Assembly (NCBI GenBank): GCA_030642525.1
Contig: DAOWNO010000137.1
Coordinates: forward strand, 1-6,195
DNA length: 6,195 nucleotides
Origin: Candidatus Aegiribacteria sp.
GTDB lineage: Bacteria; Fermentibacterota; Fermentibacteria; Fermentibacterales; JCC-6
Direction: 5' to 3'
Below the pieces are notes generated by a model, which ran no database searches, was not told the origin of the DNA, and was given only the letters and a program-made list of their open reading frames with translations. Both the position numbers and the translations under genes were made by a program. The first letter of the stretch is position 1. Every line of letters starts with the position of its first letter. Shown here piece by piece: positions 1-5,755 of this stretch.

Positions 1-124
1 CATGCATGAACTATGTCATATGATTCATCACAATCATGGTTCAAAGTTCTATTCACTTCTAACACGCTGTCAGCCGGATTGGAAATCTCGCAAGGAAGTC
101 CTGGACAGAATAATCCTGCATTGA
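1..124 (+). CDS. YgjP-like zinc metallopeptidase, C-terminal fragment (runs off left edge)
   Basis: Only the last 40 codons are visible, read from position 2 to the TGA at 122-124; the gene begins outside the window. The peptide opens with HELCH (bases 5-19), a zinc-binding HExxH motif, followed by an HHNHGSKF segment (26-49) that supplies the third His. It ends with a PDWKSRK segment close to the C-terminus. This order (HELxH, then NHxxxF, then PDWxxR) is typical of the YgjP/DUF45 family of predicted metal-dependent hydrolases, which are usually small cytoplasmic proteins of about 230-250 residues. The physiological substrate of the family is poorly defined. The catalytic Glu and all three putative ligands are intact, so the visible part shows no decay. 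The identification comes from motif recognition over a short stretch. The gene converges on the minus-strand operon. Confidence 0.8.
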   Translation, partial: MHELCHMIHHNHGSKFYSLLTRCQPDWKSRKEVLDRIILH

Positions 125-155
125 AGTTTAAATGCACTATCTGCTCATTCTGCTT

Positions 156-296
156 CAGACACCGTTTGGAACCCCCATTGAAGCAGTCGTCCGGGTACTT
201 GAGAAACTTGGAACTCTACCAGGGAATACTCCGATGGTCGGTGACAGTGATGTGGATATGAATACAGCACTGAATGAAAAACTTTACCTTTGCTGG
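156..296 (+). pseudogene. Relic of a HAD-superfamily hydrolase (phosphoglycolate phosphatase-like), C-terminal part only
   Basis: In one plus-strand frame this stretch reads like the C-terminal core of a HAD subfamily IA phosphatase. A TPFGTPIEAV segment stands where KPxPxP is expected, then VLEKLG (195-212), then MVGDSDVDM (234-260), the motif IV that carries the acidic metal ligands. TALN and a weakly similar LYLCW follow. The N-terminal nucleophile motif DxDGT and the cap domain are absent: the same frame has stops at 111-113 and 129-131, and the YgjP-like gene ends at 124. The motif III Lys appears replaced by Thr (codon ACA at 159). The frame stays open to 467, but beyond about 296 it is antisense to the propeller gene and shows no family likeness. 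I read this as a truncated, decaying gene. A chance resemblance is possible but unlikely given two motifs in the right order and spacing. Confidence 0.6.
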
Positions 297-1915
297 AATC
301 CGATCAGCGAAAGGGTTCCCGCCGATCGGTTGACCGCGCATGCGAATGATCCGTCCGGGGATACTGAAACATCCCAGCAGCCGTCATCTGTTGAGGTAGT
401 AGCAAGAATTCGCTCACTGGATGGACAGATAACGCATATACTATCAGCGTACTCGCAGGCTGTATAGAGATAGCCTTCAGGGTGCATGCTGAGACCTGCG
501 GGTTTATAAGGAGTATCGATCCAACCGGTAATGAACCAGCTGTAAGTAGTGATCAGATATATGCGGGAATCCCCCCAGCATGTAACCAGGAGCAGTAAAC
601 CATCGGCAGTTGTCACAAGGTCCATGGGATAGGGGCCAATAGTAAGACTTTTCTTAACAGTCCAGTTCGATCTATCCACGATATTTATACTGGAATTGCC
701 CGTGCATGCAACACAGATATAATCCCCTTCAGGGGTAGTGCAGATACCTCTGGGGTATGCGTCCAGCTGCACGAGTGCCTCTGTCTGCAAATCAGACGTT
801 CTGATAACCAGCAGCTCATCTTTGTCATACAATGAACAGTAAATGTACTCCCCATAAGGATCTACAGACAATCCCGCTGGTTGACCCGGAAGATCGAGGG
901 ACTCAAGAACTGCAAGGTCAGTCCCGTCGAGAATCAATAATCTGTCCGGCTGAGATGTGGCAGCGTATATGCATGAACCGGCATCAGAGGGCTCTACGCA
1001 GACAGGCGTACCGGTCGGAGAAAATTCGGCAATCGATTCAGGGCCATTTACGGATACAAGATGAAATGAACCATCGGTAGCGCTTTCCGAAAGGCAGATC
1101 GTTTCATCATCCACGAAGCTGACACATGAAGGCTCAGACAAGCCTGCAAGAGAGCCGGTTACAGTAAGCGGGACAGGCTCATTATAAACTGAAACCTCGT
1201 TGGACCAGATGGAAGGCATTGATTGAACATCAACATTGAGAGCGTAGTAAACGTCTCTTCCAAGAATCGTGCAGCAATCCGTAAAACTTGTGCAGTTCTG
1301 ATTCTCTGTAATCAGCACAAGCTCAGCAGTGGAAGGATAAGTCTCTATTCCGGGTTGTACGTCCCGGTAAAGTATGTAGTACAGAAAATCGTTCCCCTCA
1401 TATTCGGACCATATTAACGAGAAATTTTCGGGAGTTACAGAAGATACCGTAAGAGAACATGGAGGATATGACTCATGATGAGTACTAATAGTTTCTACGT
1501 TACTCCATGTTGAATAATCCTGGAAATCCTGCGTAAGAAGTGCATAGTAGAAATCAATATTCCAGGTTATTGTCGAGTCGCTGAATACTATCGAATCCAC
1601 ATCAGTTACAGAATAGATAAGACTTGCTTCCGTTGTATCCTTAACCAGTTCCGCAGAAACTGAGCGGTAAAGGCTGTACGATCTGAAATCTTCATCAGGA
1701 CAGGCTGTCCAGTTCGCCTGCGCCACCAATACGCTTGATTGCCTGTCGCCTTTTGAAGCAGGTTCCGAATCTGTTCCTGAAGTATCAGAAATAATCACTA
1801 CAGTCAGATTTGAAGCTGTCGGAGCTTCCGTACCTTCCACCCCCTGCACGCAATTTATACCTGCCACCAGGCAAAGAAGAATACAGGAAAAAAATGCTAT
1901 GGTGCTGCCGGGCAT
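284..1915 (-). CDS. Secreted fibronectin III / YVTN-type beta-propeller protein, Cys-rich paralogue (third gene of operon)
   Basis: This 543-residue protein has an N-terminal hydrophobic segment (about residues 5-21) ending in AGINC, with Cys22 possibly lipidated. The lipobox is atypical, with Asn at -1; simple signal-peptidase cleavage is the alternative. A Ser/Thr-rich linker follows (about 30-60). Two fibronectin III-like domains come next (about 62-146 and 152-246); the first carries the ACPDEDFRSYSLYRS core and both end in W-S-N. The rest (about 248-543) is a propeller of about seven degenerate YVTN-like repeats with signatures such as YPRGICTTPEGDY and LLVTCWG. No catalytic motif is visible, so a binding or scaffold role outside the cytoplasm is inferred. 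It is paralogous to the preceding gene but more divergent, with about 22 cysteines against 13. The start ATG shares one base with the upstream stop (TAATG, 1913-1917), so translation is probably coupled; no strong Shine-Dalgarno is seen. No terminator is evident after the TAA at 284. Confidence 0.93.
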   Translation of the reverse strand: MPGSTIAFFSCILLCLVAGINCVQGVEGTEAPTASNLTVVIISDTSGTDSEPASKGDRQSSVLVAQANWTACPDEDFRSYSLYRSVSAELVKDTTEASLIYSVTDVDSIVFSDSTITWNIDFYYALLTQDFQDYSTWSNVETISTHHESYPPCSLTVSSVTPENFSLIWSEYEGNDFLYYILYRDVQPGIETYPSTAELVLITENQNCTSFTDCCTILGRDVYYALNVDVQSMPSIWSNEVSVYNEPVPLTVTGSLAGLSEPSCVSFVDDETICLSESATDGSFHLVSVNGPESIAEFSPTGTPVCVEPSDAGSCIYAATSQPDRLLILDGTDLAVLESLDLPGQPAGLSVDPYGEYIYCSLYDKDELLVIRTSDLQTEALVQLDAYPRGICTTPEGDYICVACTGNSSINIVDRSNWTVKKSLTIGPYPMDLVTTADGLLLLVTCWGDSRIYLITTYSWFITGWIDTPYKPAGLSMHPEGYLYTACEYADSICVICPSSERILATTSTDDGCWDVSVSPDGSFACAVNRSAGTLSLIGFQQR

Positions 1916-3681
1916 TATCGATGCCCCAGGGCAGCTTCTATGTGCCGTGCTGGATTTGCAGGGGCGGAGCGTCTGCCCCGTGGAGTAAATAATCTTCTAC
2001 CCGCATGTTCATCAATTTTGTAGACCTTTCCACCAAGATAGTCGGATACGAATATTGTTGCTTCATTCGGATGGCATTCCGGAAACCAGGGGGCTCCTCC
2101 CAGTTCTAAATCCGCAATCCCTGCAATCGAGAGAGGGTCAACTATCGTCAGGAATCCGTATTCCTCTCCCGGAACGACTACAAATCCCTCTGAATCGGTG
2201 GCCAGCATCCCTGGAGCTCCTTCAAGCTCAATGGATCCAAGATAGTTATAGGTACTGTTGTCGATAACGTACACATCATTCGATTCCCAGCATGATACGT
2301 AAGCCTGGCTTCCGTCCGAATTGAAAGCGACCGATATAGGATAACTGCCGACTGTGACTTTTGCGATCTCAGTAAAGGAGGATGCATCGATGATTGACAC
2401 TGTGTTATCGAAGCTGTTGGCAACATAGATCCTTTCACCGGAAGGTCCGGGGGTTATTCCCCAGGGGTTTTTGTCTACAGTTATTGTACCAACCACAGTA
2501 TTGTCCTGTGTCCTTATTACTCTGACCTCACCTGAGAAGTAACAGCTTACGAATACGTATTCTCCATCGAGAGTTGAGCAGATTCCAAGGGGTCGACCGG
2601 GAACATCTATCGTATCCGCTACAGTGTTGTCCGAAACTCTTATTACTGCAACTTTGTTCGATATGGGAAGTGTGACATACAGATAGTCCTCACTGGGAAG
2701 GGCGCAAATTCCGAACGGTCTGCTTTCAACTTCAATGCTGGCCACTACTGAAAAACAGTTGACATCAACAACTTTTACCTTGCCATTTGAAAAACAGTTT
2801 GTCACATACAGGCGAGATCTACCGGGCAATAGCACCATCTGCTCGGGATTTGTTCCAATATTGACCGAATCAAGAACAGCAAGGGAGAACGAAGTAAAAC
2901 AGGCAGCAACTTCGTTACTCCAGCTGCTGATTCCGGTCAGATCGGTTGTTCTCAGAGCAAAATACAGGGTTATCTCACAGAGGTAATTCATATTAACGTA
3001 AACCGTATCCAATGCAGTCTCCGTTGAATATATCATCCGGGCGGCTCCTGGAGATCCGGATATCCCGGGAGTTTCCGAACTGAAAAGCTCGTATTCTCTG
3101 AAATCAACGTTTCTGCATCGGGACCATACCATATCTATGTAATGGTATGCAACTGTATCTACAGCAAGCACAGATGCATCGGGCGGGTTCCCTTCTATAG
3201 TTGGTGTGGTGATCAACAATTCGTTGCTCCAGGAGGAATTCTCCTCATCGTTGATTGTCCGGATTGCGTAGTAGTATTCTGTATTCCAGTTTGGAGAATC
3301 GTCAACGTGAACAGTATCATTCCATACTTTGGAAATACGCTTGATGCTCGGAGATCCCTGCCCGCTGGTTATCTCTGGAGTTCGGGATCTATAAAGTATG
3401 TAATAGGAAAAGTCATCATCAGGGCATGAGGTCCACTGGAGTGTGAACTGACACAGGGGTCCATTCCCTCCGCCATCCTGATGGAGTTCCCGCTGCATCC
3501 GCAGCCCGGCCCTGTCAAGACCTGCAGTCGATAATTCAGGATGTCCGGTAGTATCACCTGTGAACTGTGCGGATAGCGTCGATGCTGTTGGCATCCTCGC
3601 ATCAGAAGCATTGGGATTACCGCAGTTTACCGCAAGTACAGAAGCTGAAAACAGAGCAATGAACCTGATTGTTCCGATCAT
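1915..3681 (-). CDS. Secreted fibronectin III / YVTN-type beta-propeller protein (second gene of operon)
   Basis: This 588-residue protein starts with a signal sequence (about 1-19) ending in VLAVNC. Cys20 followed by Gly-Asn suggests a lipoprotein, though Asn at -1 is unusual outside spirochaete-like lipoboxes. A low-complexity linker is followed by two fibronectin III-like domains (about 78-160 and 168-262); the core TSCPDDDFSYYILYRS and the closing S-S-W-S-N-E are clear. Residues about 266-558 form a YVTN-type propeller with about seven repeats. Examples are LYVTN (291-295), NKVAVIRVSDNTV, RIYVANSFDNTVSIID (417-432) and YVSCWESNDVYVID. Such propellers usually bind proteins or ligands, and no active site is seen. 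The last 30 residues are Arg/Ala/Pro-rich, unlike the rest, and contain a DNA hairpin (see separate entry). A GGAG Shine-Dalgarno seven bases before the ATG, inside the end of the upstream gene, supports this start. Confidence 0.94.
   Translation of the reverse strand: MIGTIRFIALFSASVLAVNCGNPNASDARMPTASTLSAQFTGDTTGHPELSTAGLDRAGLRMQRELHQDGGGNGPLCQFTLQWTSCPDDDFSYYILYRSRTPEITSGQGSPSIKRISKVWNDTVHVDDSPNWNTEYYYAIRTINDEENSSWSNELLITTPTIEGNPPDASVLAVDTVAYHYIDMVWSRCRNVDFREYELFSSETPGISGSPGAARMIYSTETALDTVYVNMNYLCEITLYFALRTTDLTGISSWSNEVAACFTSFSLAVLDSVNIGTNPEQMVLLPGRSRLYVTNCFSNGKVKVVDVNCFSVVASIEVESRPFGICALPSEDYLYVTLPISNKVAVIRVSDNTVADTIDVPGRPLGICSTLDGEYVFVSCYFSGEVRVIRTQDNTVVGTITVDKNPWGITPGPSGERIYVANSFDNTVSIIDASSFTEIAKVTVGSYPISVAFNSDGSQAYVSCWESNDVYVIDNSTYNYLGSIELEGAPGMLATDSEGFVVVPGEEYGFLTIVDPLSIAGIADLELGGAPWFPECHPNEATIFVSDYLGGKVYKIDEHAGRRLFTPRGRRSAPANPARHIEAALGHR
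1961..1979. repeat. GC-rich hairpin inside the 3' end of the second propeller gene, possible remnant of a dispersed palindromic repeat
   Basis: GGGGCGGA (1961-1968) pairs with TCTGCCCC (1972-1979) around a GCG loop. This gives an 8-bp stem with one G-T wobble on the plus strand (an A-C mismatch on the minus transcript). It is much more GC-rich than its surroundings and encodes the atypical basic tail of the minus-strand protein. It resembles the short GC-rich palindromic elements that are dispersed in many bacterial genomes. Only one copy is present here, so the repeat assignment is inference. It is not a terminator: no T-run follows on either strand, and the operon continues with a one-base overlap. 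Confidence 0.45.
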
Positions 3682-3685
3682 TGTT

Positions 3686-5440
3686 CTACTCCAGAACTAC
3701 AAGACTTGATGTAACTGTTTCGCCGGAAAATTCAAGTCTTGCGAAATACGTCCCGGTATTCAGGCCGAAAACAGAAAACTCATGCATTCCTGCACCAATT
3801 TGACCATCATTCAACAAAGCAACAAGACAACCGCGAATGTCGTAAAGTGTCAAGCTGCAATCACCATCCTCAGGGACATTTATCATTATACTGATTTCTT
3901 CTGTAGACGGGTTGCCAGGAGTACGAAGAACTAATTCCTGTGGATTGATCCCCCCGTGTATGCCTAATGGATTGTACGATATTGATACCCATTCAAGGGC
4001 AAGCTGTTCTGAAGTATCCGTGTTCGAAAAGCAGGCCATATACTGAATTACAGAATCGTTCGGATTACATACGTAGTTTTCCAGAGACTCGCCTGGCGTT
4101 TTTATCGAATCCGACCAGAGTCCCATGTTGTTGTAGTGTTCACCAGTTCTTATTCTGAAATAAACGTTGGCTGCAGGCGGTGATAAAATCCAGTCGATGT
4201 ATCCCCATTCAACATCTGGAGTGGTTGAAAAGGCTTGGGAGATGAGAAATCCGCTTTCCGCAAACTGATCACCCCAGATAAGACGTTTATTATTCATGAC
4301 GATATCGTCTATTCCATCATTATCCAGATCGACAGCCGCAAGACAGCGGGATGTTCCCAATACACTTGCAAAATAGTCGGACTGCCATTCCTCAGGACCG
4401 GTTCTTTCCCATATAAGAACTGGCGACGGATGTTCCGAGCTGACTGAGGGAAGTGCCGCAAGGTCTATATCACCGTCTCCGTCCAAATCACCAGCTACGG
4501 CGTAACCTGAGGGTTGCTCCGATATTTTTTTCGGTGTCCATTGCATGTTTCCTGCGTTCTCGAACCAGGTGATTTTATCCCCATGCGCTAAAATATCAGA
4601 ATCGCCGTCATTATCAACATCGATGAGTGAAGCTGTCAGAAAATGTGCTTCCCCGTCGAACACCCGGTGGATTGACCAATTGAAACCCGTTGGAGAAAGG
4701 TTTTCCAGAACGAAGACGCCATACCAGTTCTCAATGCATGCCACAATATCATTATCGCCATCATTATCAAGATCTTCAGCCAGAAGAAATGAGACTGAAG
4801 AATTAGACGGCAGATCGGAAGCAATACTGATCCCCTGGAAACAACCTGTCATGTGATTGTTCCTCCAGAAGATCAATCCTCCTGAGGATGAAGATATGAT
4901 GTCGATATCTCCGTCGAGATCCAGATCAACCGTACATAATCCCCATGAATCCACGCCTTCGGCAACGCCAATTGCTCTTGGAAAGAAGTTTCCCGAATCG
5001 TTTTCGTACCATGTCAGGTTACCATTTGAGAAGAAACCAAGCGGATCAGGGTCACCGTCCAGATCAAAATCATCACTTGAAACCGCTCTCACATTACCGG
5101 AACCCGAAGTCAAGTAAATGAGACTCCATGAAGTTCCATTGTCATCATTTTCAGCCAATACCATTCCGTCGGAATAACATCCATAAAGCAGGTCAATGTC
5201 ATTATCGTTGTCGATGTCCATAGTTTCAAGATCAAGGAAAGACAGATCATCATCGAACAGTTTCATATTCAATTGCTCAAGCGTAATGCTTGTTGGTGTC
5301 AGCAAACGTTCCCATGCCACGTTATCGGATGTATCAAAGCTGAAGTCCGGCCATTCGGTATCAGAGAAGAATTCTGCCGATGAAATATCAGGAAAGAAGA
5401 CAATTACGATTAAGACAAGAACGGTAATCATTGGACTCAT
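3686..5440 (-). CDS. Secreted VCBS/FG-GAP-repeat propeller with T9SS type A-like sorting domain (first gene of operon)
   Basis: This 584-residue protein has a signal peptide (hydrophobic about 4-17, likely cleavage after ISSA at 22). Seven Asp-rich VCBS/FG-GAP repeats follow, each built on a D-x-D-x-D-G/N-D core: near 73-83, 123-133, 172-180, 222-232, 273-283, 317-327 and 370-380. Most repeats also carry a W-[YFR]-[EN]-N strand such as LTWYEND or ITWFENAG. Seven repeats match a seven-bladed, Ca2+-binding, integrin-like propeller. Residues about 400-492 form a beta-rich module with FRIRTG and an IQYMACFS strand, which I cannot assign to a named family. Residues about 509-584 start at NPSTEE, include LYDIRG and GTYFARLEF and end in VTSSLVVLE. 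This matches a T9SS type A (Por) sorting domain, used for outer-membrane translocation and surface attachment. A GGGAGA Shine-Dalgarno (5452-5457) about 11 bases upstream favours this ATG over the Met at codon 4. Confidence 0.95.
   Translation of the reverse strand: MSPMITVLVLIVIVFFPDISSAEFFSDTEWPDFSFDTSDNVAWERLLTPTSITLEQLNMKLFDDDLSFLDLETMDIDNDNDIDLLYGCYSDGMVLAENDDNGTSWSLIYLTSGSGNVRAVSSDDFDLDGDPDPLGFFSNGNLTWYENDSGNFFPRAIGVAEGVDSWGLCTVDLDLDGDIDIISSSSGGLIFWRNNHMTGCFQGISIASDLPSNSSVSFLLAEDLDNDGDNDIVACIENWYGVFVLENLSPTGFNWSIHRVFDGEAHFLTASLIDVDNDGDSDILAHGDKITWFENAGNMQWTPKKISEQPSGYAVAGDLDGDGDIDLAALPSVSSEHPSPVLIWERTGPEEWQSDYFASVLGTSRCLAAVDLDNDGIDDIVMNNKRLIWGDQFAESGFLISQAFSTTPDVEWGYIDWILSPPAANVYFRIRTGEHYNNMGLWSDSIKTPGESLENYVCNPNDSVIQYMACFSNTDTSEQLALEWVSISYNPLGIHGGINPQELVLRTPGNPSTEEISIMINVPEDGDCSLTLYDIRGCLVALLNDGQIGAGMHEFSVFGLNTGTYFARLEFSGETVTSSLVVLE
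3689..3692 (-). promoter_or_regulatory. Shine-Dalgarno (GGAG) for the second propeller gene
   Basis: On the minus strand GGAG lies seven bases before the ATG at 3681-3679. It overlaps the last codon (GAG) and stop (TAG) of the upstream gene. This is good spacing and fixes the start of the second gene; it also ties its translation to the first gene. Confidence 0.75.
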
Positions 5441-5451
5441 ATCGATTATCG

Positions 5452-5457
5452 TCTCCC
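5452..5457 (-). promoter_or_regulatory. Shine-Dalgarno (GGGAGA) for the first operon gene
   Basis: On the minus strand GGGAGA precedes the ATG at 5440-5438, with 11 bases between. The spacing is slightly long, but it is the only purine-rich site near the start. It favours the first ATG over the Met three codons downstream. Confidence 0.5.
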
Positions 5458-5477
5458 ATCGTACGTTTACACTTTAC

Positions 5478-5505
5478 AGTCTAACACATTTCTAAGTTAA
5501 ATCAA
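5478..5505 (-). promoter_or_regulatory. Candidate sigma70-type promoter for the propeller operon
   Basis: On the minus strand TTGATT (5505-5500) is followed after 16 bases by TAGACT (5483-5478). A TG dinucleotide one base upstream of the -10 gives an extended -10 look. It lies about 38 bases ahead of the start codon, so a short leader would hold the ribosome binding site. The call is by eye; the -10 matches the consensus at four of six positions, and promoter rules in FCB bacteria can differ. Confidence 0.4.
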
Positions 5506-5685
5506 GTATGGACTTCTGCATATCATGACCACTCTGCGATGAAACAACATCGTAAGGCACAACACTTCAAAAACGATCATTGCAGAAGCTTCTCTATGCA
5601 ATTAACACCGTTCAGCGATATTAGTTCTCTATATGGAAGACTTGATCCCATTATCTGTTGTACGATCTCATGAAAAGAATAGAAC

Positions 5686-5715
5686 TTGACAATTCAGTTA
5701 TGAACAATTAATGAT
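5686..5715 (+). promoter_or_regulatory. Weak candidate promoter for the TrmB-type regulator
   Basis: A perfect TTGACA (5686-5691) is followed by AATGAT (5710-5715) with an 18-base spacer. The -35 box is strong, but the -10 lacks the first T, so only part of the site is convincing. It lies about 40 bases before the start codon and overlaps the palindrome at 5711-5722, which would suit autoregulation. Confidence 0.3.
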
Positions 5716-5722
5716 GTATCAT
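5711..5722. promoter_or_regulatory. Perfect short palindrome, possible operator
   Basis: ATGAT and ATCAT form a perfect inverted repeat around GT, 33 bases upstream of the regulator start codon. It is followed directly by the near-palindrome TGTAGTACGACA (5722-5733). Winged-helix regulators bind such dyads, but a 5-bp arm can arise by chance, so this is only a candidate. Confidence 0.3.
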
Positions 5723-5755
5723 GTAGTACGACAACATTAACAGATAGGGTGGGCA

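Larger units (their letters stand above)
5441..5755. other. Divergent intergenic region between the propeller operon and the TrmB-type regulator gene
   Basis: These 315 bases separate two divergent genes and contain no convincing ORF or RNA gene. They hold the candidate operon promoter (5478-5505), a TTGACA box (5686-5691), a perfect short palindrome ATGATGTATCAT (5711-5722), and an adjoining near-palindrome TGTAGTACGACA (5722-5733). A related TGTTGTACGA lies at 5656-5665, and a minus-strand GTACGA at 5464-5459 sits just before the operon's ribosome binding site. The region is AT-rich compared with the flanking genes. It is the obvious place for shared control of both transcription units. Confidence 0.7.

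Noticed and set aside
13..261. Plus-strand 82-codon frame
   Set aside because: It overlaps the YgjP-like C-terminus and the HAD-like frame, both with family signatures, and its own translation shows none.
245..272. CAGTG / CACTG stem as a terminator between the convergent units
   Set aside because: It has only five base pairs around an 18-base loop and no T-run on either strand, so it is not a credible intrinsic terminator.
132..467. Open plus-strand frame of 111 codons as an intact gene
   Set aside because: Only its first half resembles a HAD phosphatase C-terminus. The second half is antisense to the well-supported propeller gene and has no recognisable features, and the catalytic N-terminal half is missing.
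4300..5230. Recurrent CCGTC/CATTATC/GATC-like DNA pattern as a nucleotide repeat array
   Set aside because: It reflects the Asp-rich D-x-D-x-D-G/N-D codons of the seven VCBS repeats read on the minus strand. Spacing and sequence vary as in protein repeats, not DNA or CRISPR repeats.
5513..5588. 8-bp inverted repeat CTTCTGCA (5513-5520) / TGCAGAAG (5581-5588)
   Set aside because: About one 8-bp inverted repeat is expected by chance in 315 bases. The arms do not extend and lie 60 bases apart, with no link to a start or promoter.
5652..5746. 8-bp inverted repeat TATCTGTT (5652-5659) / AACAGATA (5739-5746)
   Set aside because: It is as likely by chance as the one above. The arms are 79 bases apart, so a hairpin or single operator is unlikely.
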